This document shows positions 1 to 11,639 of a stretch of DNA of 64,000 nt, piece after piece (within the stretch, counting starts at the first letter, position 1; each line of letters begins with the position of its first letter). The notes beneath the pieces are model-generated. The model saw only the letters and a program-made list of their open reading frames with translations, was not told where the DNA came from and ran no database searches. The stretch is from Lumbricus terrestris (lineage: Eukaryota; Annelida; Clitellata; Crassiclitellata; Lumbricidae): the NCBI GenBank assembly GCA_949752735.1, contig OX457037.1:35773871-35837870 (forward strand), in the 5' to 3' direction. The translations under genes were made by a program, and so were the position numbers.

Positions 1-802
1 AGTTGGTGATGTTGCAACTGAGTTTCCTATGCGAATGAGAACATTGAACGATGCAGAAGCAAGATGGGAGAAGGCTTCTTGCAGAGTTGGTTGGGAAGAT
101 TGAATGGATTTCAGGATAGCACAAAATAAGAATCGACGACTTACATTAGGTATACCAAGCCGGTGGGATCACATGTTTTGTGCTGAGGCATCTTGCGGTG
201 AAGGAAAATTGCGAAGCTGAAAGATTTGCTGCTGCGTAGGGATGAAAAGAATGTTACGGTGAATGCCCTAAACAGCAAGGAATAACATTTCATTCATAAG
301 GGTTTTAGACCATTCTCTAAAATGTCTACCGGTATTTTAAAAAATGAGCTACAGTTTCGGCATAATGAGGTATGACTCGACAACTTTTATTTACATACGC
401 TGTAGCTCCGCAGTTAATCTCCTCATACACTCTTGTTTCCTGCTCTTTATTACACTGCTTCAACGTCACCGGGCAGCTTAACACAGGAAGCTCCGTCCAT
501 TAATATATATGCCAGACAAGGTAGTTCAATCAATCAACTTCATTGAAGACTTGGACGGTTTGGACATGCAGAAAGGGAATGCTATCCCATGCAATGCAAT
601 ACATATTACATATGCAAGGTTTTTTTAAGGAAAGACAATCAAAGCAGACGACGAAGAATTCGTCTGCTGGATATATTGTAATAAATGAGGACATGACGCG
701 ACTTGGACCTGCGTTAATGGAAGCAATGGATGTGACAAATGAACAAGGACGAGGGAGATGATTTATTCCTACCCATCATCGCCAAATGGCTGGCATCAGA
801 AC
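1..802. other. No recognisable gene or repeat
   Basis: Stop codons interrupt every frame at short intervals and none of the short open stretches resembles a known domain. No terminal inverted repeat, retroposon tail or tRNA-like box pair was seen. This is ordinary AT-rich intergenic or intronic sequence as far as I can tell. Confidence 0.5.
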
Positions 803-848
803 TGATGATGATGATGAGGATGATGATGATGATGAGGATGATGATGAT
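803..848. repeat. GAT trinucleotide microsatellite
   Basis: Imperfect (GAT)n run with GAG interruptions. It would encode polymethionine or polyaspartate depending on frame, but nothing around it looks like coding sequence. Confidence 0.85.
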
Positions 849-1460
849 GCTAGGACAGCTAGGCAGTCTCCAGCCTTGTTTGATGTCCGCAAGGGCATAT
901 AGTCAATCGGTCACTATCATATTATTCTTGTTGACATTTGTGCACCAGCTGTCGCATTTCTTGTCAGCAGTATCAATGAAACGATGAAACGTGTCGACCT
1001 TAACTGATGAAAAACGTCACGATGATCTTCGTAGTTTAAGCAGCGGCCATCTTGAAAAACTGCCACACATGCCGAGGGCGTCCTGCTATCTCTTGTCGGC
1101 GCTTTTACTGGAGTGCGACTGGCAGATTAAATGTGTCTCAGTGCTCTACCATCTCGAGAGTTCTTTCAAACTTTGTGGTTGGAGATGAGATTTGAACTGT
1201 TTTCAACATCTTTGGTCATTAAAAGAACTTTTTTTAAATTTAAAATTTATATTGGATTTGGACTTAGGATTTTATGCTATTGCAAAACATTTTGACATTG
1301 ATTGGATATAGAAATGATGTATATATTTGTTTATTATACCTTGTATGTACACCAAAATGCGGATAGCAATTGGAATATTAAAGAATATTCTTATCTTATC
1401 TGATCTTTATATGCCCGGGAAGCTTTGATTGTGTATCTGTTGTTAGTATATCTATTGTAG
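849..1460. other. No recognisable feature
   Basis: Short open stretches only, with no domain similarity that I recognise. The stretch after about 1200 is AT-rich. Confidence 0.45.
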
Positions 1461-1668
1461 GGCGCGTTGGTGTAGCACTGTAGGGGTATGTTCGATGGCT
1501 TGGAACTGGAAAGTTGCGGGTTCGAATCCACCTCAAGCCACCACATAGGGACCATAAGCAAGTCCTTCACCCCAGTTGCTCATGCGCTTTGGCGTGAAAC
1601 TCCTTCAGTGTCCACGCTGTAGTCGGGAGCGCCTCTGAATAGATATCTTGAAGAGGCGCTTTATGTTG
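1461..1668 (+). mobile_element. tRNA-derived SINE, copy 1
   Basis: The head carries an A-box-like segment (TTGGTGTAGC) and a B box GGGTTCGAATCC, the internal RNA polymerase III promoter of tRNA-derived SINEs. The body (GGGACC, then TGCGCTTTGGCGTGAAACTC) recurs in six other copies in this window. The 3' part, with GTCGGGAGCGCCTCTGAATAG and CTTGAAGAGGCGCT, matches the 3' end of LINE family B at 21.1 kb. Position 1 of the head is a little diverged from the other copies. It is non-coding and depends on a partner LINE. Confidence 0.85.
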
Positions 1669-2945
1669 GGGGTTTCTGTATATCATCGAAACTGTATGAA
1701 TTTCCTCCATTTTTAATAAAGTTGAAACTCGTCTTTCCCAATCACGTTAGAAGTGTTACATGCACAAGTGATGAGAGGCCAATTAATCATAATCATAATC
1801 TCAAACGTTTTACAGTCGTGACAGCCAGTTATATTTACCAGTAATTCGTGAGATCATTTGGTGCAGGCATTTTTAACTGCTGAATTTCAAACCTATTCTT
1901 CTTAACATGAATTGAAACTGATCAATGCAATTAATATTTAGACATTCAAGTTAAAAAATTAAATAATGTGTGTAAAATGCATTGACCTAATGGTTGACTT
2001 ATGAAGATTCAGAATCATGTTGCCGAGACGTACTTTTAATATTCTGTATTAATATGTCTTTACAACTCTAGCAAATTCGCGCTGACGCATAAGAGTCCAG
2101 AGTAGAAATAATGGCCTCAATACATTGTATGTATGTTTCTATGCCTTTTTAACATCGTATACCAACAGAATATGACTTTGTTCATGCATGAAAAAATGCG
2201 GCTCAGGATGTCAAGTTTTTGGGCTACGGTCATTGATGGGTTGGAGTGCACACTTGTACAGATTTGAGATGGTCCCTGTATTTGGTCCCTGAACGAGTCC
2301 CTCACTCGCAATTGCTCATCGATTGGAGTCCTTGCAAAGTGGATCCTAGCAATCTTCAGAGCGCTCAAACCAACCATGCATGCACCACCTCTGCGAACTG
2401 TGAAATATGTCACGCCAGTGCATAAAATAAATGTCCAGACCTTACACGTCTCTCACGCAAAAAAATGCAATCCGTTTAATCTGCACATGCCGCTGGGAGG
2501 AGGCGGGCGGCGTGAAACTGTCACAGATGCAGGCTGTGCAAAAAGAAGTGCAGTATATCCAATGATTAATATGATGCGATTTATCGACAACTCGTAAGAT
2601 ATCGTTTCATTATCGTCTGCGGACTTGATGGCAGTTTTGCAGCGTGGACAGCTGTGGAAATGGCTGCCAGAGGACCGACCCCCGTCATCATCACAGAAGA
2701 CGAACGATTGCATGCTGGAGAAAGGCGACCATCCGAACGACGTCTTCGTCTTCTTCTTCTTCACCATGAGTCGTTATCTTCACGCGAATGGTCCGCATCC
2801 TTCAGAATTTTTGCCGCCTTTACAACGATATTCATGGGCGAAAACTTCAAGCGAGGATTGTGCTTTACTGCTTGTCTTTTGCTCGCATGCATGAACGTCG
2901 TACAGCGTTCTGTGGTTCCTCTGCGACTGTCTCAACCTTTGGAAG
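1669..2945. other. No recognisable gene
   Basis: Several overlapping open stretches of 70-100 codons occur between 2117 and 2960 on both strands, but none has a recognisable motif, and mutually overlapping frames on both strands argue against real coding. No repeat structure was found. Confidence 0.4.
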
Positions 2946-3075
2946 TATTGTATTGTATTTGACTGTTTACAAATCAGTTCTGTCAGGAAAAGCCTTTCAG
3001 AAGTGTGTTCAACACCGAGAGAAGAGGCAGAATTTGAGGTGAAAGAAAGATGAAGAAATTCTACCAGAGAAGTAG
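2946..3075 (-). mobile_element. LINE family A 3'-end fragment
   Basis: Starts with the (TATTG)n tail (minus-strand sense (CAATA)n), followed by the family A 3' end (motifs TTACAAA, TGTCAG, CTTTCAGAAG and GATGAAGAAATTCTACCAGAG). It matches the copy at 6.25-6.5 kb and ends without coding sequence: a severely 5'-truncated insertion. Confidence 0.6.
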
Positions 3076-3094
3076 AAGCCTCTGGTGTGCCGCT

Positions 3095-3260
3095 TTAGTC
3101 ACGTAATCGTAATCGTGAGATTTCTAAAGCGCCACTTGAAAGCGCGGGGCACCAGCTTATTCACGAGCACTGCGTTGAGTTATATAGAAGGGTTGTCCAT
3201 GAGAGTTGTCCTTGGTGGTCCGGCTCGAGTCACTGTATCAAGTCAGATGATCAGGATGCT
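3095..3260 (-). repeat. Dispersed repeat family C, copy 1
   Basis: Segments TTTCTAAAGCGCCACTTGAA, GGGGCACCAGCTTATT, AGAAGGGTTGT and CAGATGATCAG recur in the same order and orientation at 41385-41515. Read on the minus strand it ends in GGCGCTTTAGAAAT, like the 3' ends of the LINEs here, so it is probably another LINE 3' end. A 24-bp part, with TGGTGGTCCGG and TCGAGTCACT, is repeated at about 3411-3433. Confidence 0.55.
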
Positions 3261-3433
3261 GATATCACATCTAAAGACAAACCAGCTAATTGCTATTATT
3301 ATATTTATTTATAGATTTATATGGACACTTAAAATAGTGCATTGTAAGTACCTATAGCAACAGTGGAGATGCTTTGTTTGAACATGTGGACCTGGCTGAT
3401 CCTTGCACTTGGTGGTCCGGGTCGAGTCACTAT

Positions 3434-4668
3434 TTAGCGCTGATGACGATGCCTATCAAGGCAATCACATGTGTACAGCAACCGATATTGTTTTCTTGAC
3501 CATTGTTTTGTCTGCCGCCTCTGCTGCCCCCCTCCCTCCTCCCTCCCTTCCTCTGTACATCGTGTCTGCATACTATGGTCTGCACGTGCTGCCACCGTCG
3601 TTGTTTAGAAAGCAAGCATGGCGGCGGCGACTGCGCGAACTCTATGATACAGGCAGACGAATTATCATTTCCCGTAATTTGACTGGAAAAGGTAATCCTC
3701 TTTCCTTCCGCCAGTCGACCGGGTTTGCCTGATCACAGGGGAATAGCAACTGCCGTATAATTAAAGTACCCGCTCCTCCTCCTCCCTCGTTCTCTCCTCT
3801 TCCTCCTGCTCTCGCGGTCACCGTGGCCTTTTGGGAGATCGTGAAACCCGTATGTGCATGTACATACGCACGGACACAGTGGCTTAGATGACAGGCGTGG
3901 GAGGAGAGAAGAAGAAGAAGAGGATCTGTTTGGTGTTTACAGTCTTGTTGTGCGTTTCTTTTTCATTTCCGATCTAAGTCTGAGTTGATGTCTAAAAATA
4001 ATCGAGTATGAGTTATATTATCTTTGCTCAATATTGCCGTATATAATTCATGGTATACATGCTTTATTTTATATTACTATGTTTTATTGCAGGATAGGGT
4101 ACACGGTGTAATATGACTATACAGTTATATATAGCTATTGTTTGTATCATCATCTTCAGTTCCTGTTGCCAATCATTTGACGGCGTTGGGTACGAATAAA
4201 CTGGCTCCATTGTCCTTGTTTATAAGTTAAGTCCATTGCTCCCCTTAAAGTATTTGCTTAGAGAGCAGCAAATAACAGATTGGGAATGTGGATGAATAAT
4301 GGACTCGTACATGGGACTCTGAGGTACATTGTCCACTGGGCTGATGATGCACTAAAGTGTGAATTCATAAAGTACATCTTGTTCAGGCATAAAGCTGCAT
4401 TTTGCTTGACACTAGGAGACTTGATATTTGCAGTTGAATTTGTAATTTGTGGTTATATCTGTAAAGTACGGCTTAACACAATTTTCTGTTGAAATGTGTA
4501 ATTGGCATAATTCAGTTGTTATCGCTGCAAGTTCTAACCAAAGTCTATTCTATGATTTATATATGGGCTTATATGGATAATTTTTATGAATGACAGTGGT
4601 AAAACACAAGACAAGACAAGAAGATAAATGTGTGGATGTATGTGTGTGTGCCTGCTTGCATCCAAACA
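3434..4668. other. No recognisable gene
   Basis: Contains C/T-rich low-complexity patches (about 3525-3555 and 3770-3805) but no recognisable domain, element end or promoter. The open stretches here overlap on both strands and look random. Confidence 0.4.
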
Positions 4669-4707
4669 TTGTGTGTGTGTGTGAGTGTGTGTGTGTGTGT
4701 GTGTGTT
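4669..4707. repeat. GT dinucleotide microsatellite
   Basis: (GT)n run with one GTGAGTG interruption. Confidence 0.9.
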
Positions 4708-5384
4708 TGTGCATGTATAAACGATCCATCCCATGAAGCATGTGTGTAATATCAAAGGCGTCATGGGAAGGAGGGTTAGAGACCCGACTTCCTAAGCCTA
4801 CCATTGTGAGGATAGTTGACCTTGTCTCTCATGAAGAATAGAGCAGCAGCTCACTCCGTTTGAAGCCCTCACAGCTAGATGGCACTTGGTCCATTGTATG
4901 TCTGCTCTGATTGGCTATTTAACATCCAGCGACACCCTGGTTTCGAAGGACACCCTAACTTTGTCTTCTGTTCTTAATTAATGTTTAAGTCCCTTTGAGG
5001 GATTTTATGTACCTGGTGTTTGAAGTATATTATTACCTTTTATGTGATGACTGTTATTCTGTGAGTAGAATTATTTTATACCGAATAAGTTGGTTCAATT
5101 GCCTGGTGCCCTCTGTCGAATAATGAAAGATTTATAGCACGGACATTCGCTAGATGGCACTGCATCTAATCTCCAATGACGGCTGTATGGCCTTCAGTGG
5201 TGATAACTGAGGGTAAAGCTATAAATGTGTCTCATGTGGCAAGGATCATTGTCCTGGAACTGGTGGAACGATTCCCCCATATTCCATTGTCATATCGACT
5301 CTGTGGGGTAGACTGTTGTAAAGTCACTTGCTCGTGTCAGTTAGTTAGCCTGTGGTGCAGCATTTTATGTCGACATAGTAGTAA
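4708..5384. other. No recognisable feature
   Basis: No domain, element terminus or repeat beyond single-copy AT-rich sequence was seen. Confidence 0.4.
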
Positions 5385-5760
5385 GTAAGTGAGTAATCTT
5401 TATTAGTACAAGATAAACAAGAACTACATACGTACAATGGCGAGTGGCAGAGTGGCACATTAATCGAACAAAGCAAAAGAGTAAACTTGTGCAGAAGCAG
5501 TGTTTTAAAAGCAAATAGAGACAGACTTTTTAAATAAGATATTTTCAGTTGTCCTGATCAGAGGAGCATGAACAAGTCAGATCAGGGTTCACACATTAAC
5601 AGGCCTGCTAGCATTATACGCATTTGTAGACATGTATGATGAACGAGCAAAGAAGGATTTCCTTATGCAACAAAGTGTGGAACTGCGGTAATTCAAAAGC
5701 ATACCCTCTTTCTCTTAATTTAAATTTATGTAGGTGCATAGAGGGCAGTAATTATAATTG
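5385..5760 (-). mobile_element. Probable 3' end of a non-LTR retroposon (degenerate)
   Basis: Begins with a GTAAGTAAGTGAGT simple-repeat tail followed by a CTTTATTAGTACAAGATAAACA stretch, the usual look of an inverted LINE 3'-UTR. Internal sequence is degenerate with no readable frame longer than a few tens of codons. The assignment rests on structure only. Confidence 0.35.
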
Positions 5761-6252
5761 GTGAAGACAGTGATGGGGTAACTGGATGCTCTTAATCCTT
5801 TACCCGTTTGCCCCGAATATATCCGCTGGACACGGGCTTAAAGTTTAAAAATGAACCGGTAAAGGGTTAAAGAATTTTTATTCAAATTTTCTCACAAATT
5901 TTCTGTGACGATAAACTGTCACCACTCAAGAGGTTTCTATGTTCAGTTCTGCGTAAAAGTTTAATAGTTGATTCACTTGATTAAAAAGTGTTCATGATGA
6001 TAATCATGATGGTGAATCATAACTGTCATGATGAAATCTGTTGTCAGGAGGCCTAGGCCCACTAAGGAAGCCTACCTTACCTATAGACACTATAATTAAG
6101 TGTGTTGGTATGTACAGTATATACATAGATACAGATTTCTACTTACATACATGCATATATGCATAAGTGCATAAGTACAAACATGCATGCATTCATACAT
6201 ATATTCATGCATACACACATATATGTTCATATATGCATATATACAATAAATA
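5761..6252. other. Intergenic or intronic sequence with ACAT-rich low-complexity stretch
   Basis: The left part shows nothing recognisable. From about 6105 to 6245 the sequence is a degenerate CATA/TACA-rich run. Confidence 0.45.
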
Positions 6253-6519
6253 CATTGTATTGTGTAGTATTTGACAATGTATAAAGCGCTTCTCTCAGCA
6301 AAAACCTTTCAGAAGCACTCCCAGTGCGAGTGACCCTGACAGAAAAGTCAGGATTTTAGATGAGAGAAAGATGAAGAAAGACTACCAGAGAGGATGACAG
6401 AGCGAACTGATGGGGTAAGTCCATTCCATAGGGAGGGACCTATGCGGCAAAGGATCTAGATTGAGCCATAGCGGTCCTTGCGATGGAAACAAAGAGGTCA
6501 AGCCGATCAGAAGATACAT
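6253..6519 (-). mobile_element. LINE family A 3'-end fragment
   Basis: Tail remnant TTGTATTGTG is followed by AAAGCGCTTCTCTCAGCA, then sequence parallel to the last ~70 codons of the LINE at 14.9 kb. On the minus strand it corresponds to the conserved LINE C-terminus (R-T-A-M-A-x, SLWN). It is degenerate and 5'-truncated. Confidence 0.7.
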
Positions 6520-6591
6520 AAAAGCATTCATTCATACAAACACATGCATACACATTACACACATACATATACGGCATTATACGCATATATA

Positions 6592-7554
6592 CACCGTGTC
6601 TCAAAAAAAACTGTGCAGAATTGTTTTTGTCAGAACTTCGTCAAATTTCCACCAATCTTAATAACTTTTGGTAGGTAGACGAAAAAATGGCTGAAATTTT
6701 ATGCTATATGTAAATTTTCCACCTCACCTGACTCATTTCGCCGCACTACCTTGTTAAACCCAGATTACCAATTTTTCACATAACGGCGTCTCGAAGCTTG
6801 GCTGCACTGAAATGCATTGCATCGAGCCGGATGTCAAAGTGAATGGGGCATAGGCCTACTACCGCGACAACCTTCTTGCACAGAAGATACCGTCAGACAT
6901 ACGCCGGGTGTCCCAGGGCGAGCTTATTGTCTTTTATCAGGATGACGCATCGAGCTCGCGACGCCGTCTCTTTCCTGGAGCGAGAGACGCACGACTTCAT
7001 CCCTCCAACACTGTGACCACCGAATTCACTGGATCTTAACCCAGTCGACTATAGCATATGGAGTGTACTGCAGAAGCAGTTTTACCGGTCCAAAATAGCC
7101 AACGTCGACGAACTAAAAACGTTTCTGCTTGATGAATGAGCTCACTTTGACCAGTCAATCGTTGATGCTGCTATCGGCCAATAGCGTCGCCGTCTAAGTG
7201 CTTGGGTTCGTGTATTCGGGGCACATTTCGAGCACCAATTCTAACACTTTTAAGCAGGTCTGTCATAGCAATTAAAAAACTCTGCTAGGTAAACCATATT
7301 TCACTTTAATGCGTGTTAACTCAGCCGTCAGATTATTTGTTGCAGGTAATAAAATGTAAGCGTTATATGAAAAATTGGCACATCTGTGTTTAACAAGGTA
7401 GTGCGGCGAAATGAATCAGGCGAGGTGGAAAATTTACATATAGCATAAAATTTCAGCCATTTTTTCGTCTACCTACCAAAAGTTATTAAGATTGGTGGAA
7501 ATTTGACGAAGTTCTGACAAAAACAATTCTGCACAGTTTTTTTGAGACACGGTG
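6592..7554 (+). mobile_element. Mariner-like (DD37D) non-autonomous element, 963 bp
   Basis: A TA duplication (6590-6591 and 7555-7556) flanks terminal inverted repeats of about 194 bp (6592-6785 and 7361-7554) beginning CACCGTGTCTCAA. Between them lies the degenerate C-terminal half of a transposase on the + strand: fragments ARDAVSFLERETHDFIPP, LDLNPVDYSIWSVLQ, FDQSIVDAAIGQ and GAHFEHQF. The GAPAH segment after the catalytic aspartate is missing and several stops are present. The N-terminal helix-turn-helix and the first catalytic aspartate are absent. The second copy at 56807-57764 has the same internal junction and almost the same length, so both descend from one internally deleted, non-autonomous progenitor. 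Confidence 0.93.
6868..7243 (+). pseudogene. Transposase remnant, C-terminal catalytic half
   Basis: Translating with small frameshifts gives YYRDNLLAQKIPSD, SQGELIVF, ARDAVSFLERETHDFIPP, SLDLNPVDYSIWSVLQKQFY, NVDELKTFLLDE, FDQSIVDAA and GAHFEHQF, in the order found in Tc1/mariner-superfamily transposases of the DD37D type. A deletion removes the residues following the second catalytic aspartate (present as GAPAHRARD in the copy at 57.4 kb), and in-frame stops occur after PPTL and LLDE. It cannot encode an active enzyme. Confidence 0.85.
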
Positions 7555-7556
7555 TA

Positions 7557-7683
7557 TATATATATACACATACATACATACAAACACTTGCATACGCATT
7601 ACACGAATACATATACGCATATATATATACACATACATACATACAAATGCATGCATACACATTACACGCATACATATACACAT
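7557..7683. repeat. TACA/TATA-rich microsatellite
   Basis: Degenerate (ACAT)n and (TATA)n run immediately right of the mariner-like element. A similar run sits immediately left of it (about 6525-6590), so the element inserted into a TA-rich simple repeat. Confidence 0.8.
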
Positions 7684-7872
7684 TCCTGCATTGGTTTTGA
7701 CTTGATTAGGAAGCGCTCACGGCGAATACGATGATAATCATGATGATGAATCATGATTGTCATGATGAGAATTTTACAACATTGGTTATGCTGATGATGA
7801 CAATGATGGTGTTGACATCAGATGTTGCTGATTATGATGATGAACGTTGTTCTATGTTATCCTTTTCTTCAG

Positions 7873-8007
7873 AGTGATGATCTCTCTCGTCCATTATCAA
7901 CGGAAGCGCCGAAATTTGGTCCTTCGGAGTTCTGCAATACGCTTACGTTGGATCCTGCTCAAAGGATTGCATCCACTTGTTCAACCTCATCCTCTGCTGC
8001 ACCTCGG
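7873..8007 (+). CDS. Weak candidate internal exon, unrecognised
   Basis: A 135-bp open segment (45 codons, phase 0 at both ends) lies between an acceptor-like TTTTCTTCAG and a donor-like CGG/GTAAAA. It would encode a Ser/Thr/Pro-rich stretch (SDDLSRPLSTEAPKF, ending SSAAPR). I recognise no domain. It sits on the same strand as the EGF exons further right, but a linker-like composition and repeat-rich surroundings make this a low-confidence call. Confidence 0.15.
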
Positions 8008-8038
8008 GTAAAACCGTTTTTCAGTCTATGACTCTATA

Positions 8039-8170
8039 CATGGCTTAAAGTGTGGCAGGACGGTCATGGACGGCGTCCAGGCACTTATTTTCAAATCTCC
8101 ATGCCATCCTGCCACTTATTTGACCACACAACTGAAAAACTGAGGGGCACCTTTTACACTTTAGGCACTG
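8039..8170. mobile_element. Possible old hAT-like MITE
   Basis: Ends CATGGCTTAAAGTGT and ACACTTTAGGCACTG form an imperfect inverted repeat (12 of 15 positions). The interior (TCATGGAC, GTCCAGG, TTTTCAAATCT, CCATCCTGC) recurs at 10305-10385. The possible 8-bp target duplication (ACTCTATA / GCTCTAAC) is poor, so the class is tentative. Confidence 0.4.
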
Positions 8171-8339
8171 GCTCTAACTAGAAATACACTGTTTCACAGT
8201 GATTAAAGGAAAGGGCTTAGAGAAGTTGACGATCAAGAACTGGATATAGGTCAAGTGGACGGGACTAAATGGATGACAAAAGAGGAGCGGAGCACATGAG
8301 ATATGAAAGGCAGACACTTCCTGCAAGTTTTAAGAGATC

Positions 8340-8790
8340 TCTAAATAAATAAACAGTTTGATTTATTGTATGAAATTAAAGCATTTGCTAAGTGAACTGT
8401 TAGAGGTGCTCCCAATGCGCTAGACCCCAGTGAGGAAATAGGTTTTGTGAAAAGTAAAGGCGAAGGGGTACTAGCTGGAATTTGAGAGAATGTTGATGGA
8501 TAGTTGGACACGCCACATTGCAAAGAGAGTGGCTAGTTGTGGTGAAGGTTTGGAACTGAGCCATAGCTGTTCTGGTATGTAGAACTAAAGAGTGGAGCAC
8601 ATTCCAAAGAGAGAGACCAGTTGAGGCAAAGATTTGGATCTGAGCCATAGTTGTTCTGGTATGAAGAACTAAAGAGGGGAGCACATTTCAAAGAGAGGGA
8701 CCAGTTGAGGCTAAGGTTTGGAACTGAGCCAATGCTGTTCTAGTATGAAGAACTAAAGAGCTGAATCTATCTTCATTCTTCAGGTCTAGG
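8340..8790 (-). mobile_element. LINE family A-like fragment with internal 84-bp tandem repeat
   Basis: The minus strand encodes the conserved LINE C-terminus in degenerate form: LVLHTRTTMAQ, SLWNVLHS, then a second LVLHTRTAMAQF, followed by IHQHSLKFQ and LAHWEHL. The R-T-x-M-A-Q and SLWN motifs match the LINE at 14.9 kb. An 84-bp (28-codon) segment occurs about three times in tandem at 8512-8769, duplicating this motif block in frame. No family has such a triplication, so it arose after insertion. Confidence 0.75.
8512..8769. repeat. 84-bp tandem repeat (about 3 units) inside LINE fragment
   Basis: The segment TGGAACTGAGCCATAG recurs as near copies starting at 8551, 8635 and 8719, exactly 84 bp apart, with matching flanks (TTTCAAAGAGAGGGACCAGTT). 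Confidence 0.85.
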
Positions 8791-9955
8791 GTGGCATTCT
8801 ACTTTTCATGAATGGATCTCCAAGATGGATTGCTTTTTCCACTCCTTCTAAAGCGTTTGATCTACTGCAGTTCGGCTGATTTAATCCGAGTCTTGCATCT
8901 CCTCGTATAACAAATTTAAATCCAGCGTAAACTAGAGAATAAATCAAACGCCCGCCAATATCAGCCAAGTTCTTTTCAGTAATGGACTCCATAAAAATTC
9001 TTGCGCCACGATATTGATGAATGGCACGCTTCTTCAAGGTTTTCTTGAAGCGTTTCGTCAGAGTTGCAATCAAAATTCTTGAAGGGGTGCTATATAAATT
9101 TTCAGAATAAATAAAAAAATAAATAAATGAGAATTGATCACATCTCGTTCTCCCGTCTCTTTTTGTCTGTCTTTTTGTTGTTGTCTTTTTTGGTTCTCTT
9201 TCTTCAAGTCAGCCGAGCAGGCAGTTTTTCATTACGAGTAAATTGGCCGATACGTTTGCCTTAATGCTGTCAGGCTGATGACAGAAAATCAGCGGCCCTC
9301 GTCATATTTCGCGTGTGTGTGGCGGCGGTGACTTATGACACCGGCCGCCTATCCCTGTGATTCTGTTCGGCCAAGATATCTACCCTTCACTGGCGACCAG
9401 GATTATTGGTTTCAATCGGGCCCCCATATCGAGTGCGCAGATTTATTACTGCCTGACCCCGGGTCTGTAGATGACCCACCCTTAGGAGCCCCCTCTGACG
9501 CGAATTCAATATCTGCCTGTCATTTGCAGGCGTTGAACCAGGTAGCCTCGTTTCGACCGTGGGTCGGTCGAAGCAGGGAACCATTACTCATTAGCGTTTA
9601 AGAGGCATAAATCCTCGGCGTAGATCCGCGGAAAGAGCGGAGGAAAGTCTCGCTTTTATTTGATGGCAGAGCTGCAGACGAACAACTTAATCCAGAGGAG
9701 TTTATGAAAGAGATATATTGAAAACGCTGCATATACGTAGCCATCCGTCAACCGGCTCCAGTCTCCCTTTGACATCCTCACGCCTACTACCAGTCTCTTT
9801 TTCTTTCATGCGCCCTAGTTCCAATTCCAAGCTCCAACAACAGCTGTGCATAAAATGTCTGCACTCTTGACCTTTGAAATTCGACCTGGAACTGAATCTG
9901 ACCTAGCTTGATTCATCAGTTTTTATCTCACTACCTGTGAGTAATAAGGGTAATA
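8791..9955. other. No recognised gene; GC-richer open stretch at 9335-9601
   Basis: The segment 9300-9620 is richer in GC and open for 88 codons on the + strand (begins MTPAAYPCDSVRPRY), with an overlapping open frame on the other strand. I recognise no domain and no convincing splice sites. The remainder shows no element ends or repeats. Confidence 0.35.
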
Positions 9956-9961
9956 ATAGCA

Positions 9962-10153
9962 GTAATGATAATAATAATAATAATTATTATTATTATAATA
10001 ATAAATGTAATAATAATTATAATATGCCATTGCAGAACATCGCCCCACACCTAATTTTTTTAAACCTGAAAGATCATTGATACCTTGGCCCTCGGGTAAA
10101 AAATAATGATATAATAGCAATAATAATTATAGTAATAATAACAATAATATAAT
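9962..10153. repeat. AAT-rich imperfect microsatellite
   Basis: Two runs of (AAT)n/(ATT)n at about 9965-10022 and 10105-10160, separated by about 85 bp of non-repetitive sequence. Confidence 0.75.
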
Positions 10154-10304
10154 AATAATGACAATTTTATATAGCACTGTAAGATAGCCATGTCATTATA
10201 ATGGCGCCTCACCACAGACAATTACCAGCGGAGTAGGCCTTAGAAAATAAATACCATATTGAATTTATGTCACACATGCCTACGATTAGCCTACACCATG
10301 TGAC

Positions 10305-10385
10305 AGTCATAGACGATGTCCAGGTACTGATTTTCAAATCTGAATGCCGTCCTGCAAGTTATTAGGCCAGTATTTTGGAGGGTTT
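10305..10385. repeat. Partial copy of the 8.04-8.17 kb repeat
   Basis: Segments GTCATAGACGATGTCCAGG, ATTTTCAAATCTGAATGCC and GTCCTGCAAGTTATTAGGCC parallel the interior of the element at 8039-8170 in the same orientation. The termini are not clear. Confidence 0.5.
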
Positions 10386-11639
10386 ACCTCTTTAAGCCAA
10401 TGTTATGATCACTAAACATTTGAAGGATTTTCGTGTTAGCTGTTGGCCTTTGTCATATATGTACAACTATTTTGTCCACTAGCACTCATGATTCAGCCCA
10501 ATTATTTACCCATTGTTGGCACACTGGCTGACAATACAGCTGTCAAGAAGACAGAGCAATTTATCTGATGCAATTGAAAGTATTTGAGCTCCTGATGTGT
10601 TCCTACGTTTTCGTTTTCTATGCTTCTTTGCACGTGTTAGAACATTTTGTAAGAATAACAATAGATTATTGAAAATGGTCAGTTGCAGTTGTGTGCTGGC
10701 ATTGTTGATAGTCCTCTGGCTTTGCTCTTGAAGGAAACGAATAATTTTTTGATGTACAGCATTTTTGTTTATGACTGTCATTCATTTTAATAATATGCTC
10801 TCAGTGATATTGTTACACATTGATTTGCTGCTTTTCTTCAATATTTGGGGCTGAAATTGGGGGATGAAGATGGGGAGGGATGGGACAAAGGTTGTGGAGA
10901 TGGTGAGAGGTCAATACTTATGACTGCAAGGTCATCATGGAGTCCAACACAGAATATGGGGTGGGAATGGGGAGATGTCTTCTCCAGTGTCGCTGTCTAG
11001 TATCAAGCTTATTTTTGGAACAAAAGCAGATATGCCGGGCAGTATAGGAAGGTTTAGAAATGGGGTGAATTCTTTGTGAGATGAGAGTGGCCACTGACCA
11101 GGAGCACGAATGAAAGCACCAGGAAATGATTTTAATGAGGCAGTTATTCTTTCGTTAGATGCCTTAGAGCACGGCTTTTAACAGTCTCGTCTATGGTTTG
11201 AATGGTCTGTGACTCTGACTGTAAAAGCTAATTTAAGGGTTGACTGTGGGGTTTGGTTTTGTCATAAATTCTGCGGTCTGGTCATGACAGTGGTGGTCTG
11301 GTGTTAATAATAATAACAACAGTGATAATAATGACAATAATAATGGTTATTACAATGGCAATGACAATTTCTATGGCGCTCCACACAATGTCATGCCATT
11401 ACAACGGAGTCTCGCATACAACTAATAGCAGGATAGACCTTAGAAAATCAATTAGTCTTTGAGTTCTGATTTGAAGGAATCAGTTGGGTCCACTGCTCGC
11501 AGTGTGGGTGGAGGACTGTTGCTAGCTTTTCAAATTGTTGATATAGGAAATGCATTGTGTTGTGGGCTGTGTTATATAGAACGTGCAATTCATGATGCCA
11601 GTTAAATTCTTTGTGATTATCATTGCTGCACCAACTGTG
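10386..11639. other. No recognised gene; small AAT microsatellite at 11307-11350
   Basis: Only short random frames on both strands. A short (AAT)n run lies at about 11307-11350. No splice-flanked domain was found. Confidence 0.4.
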
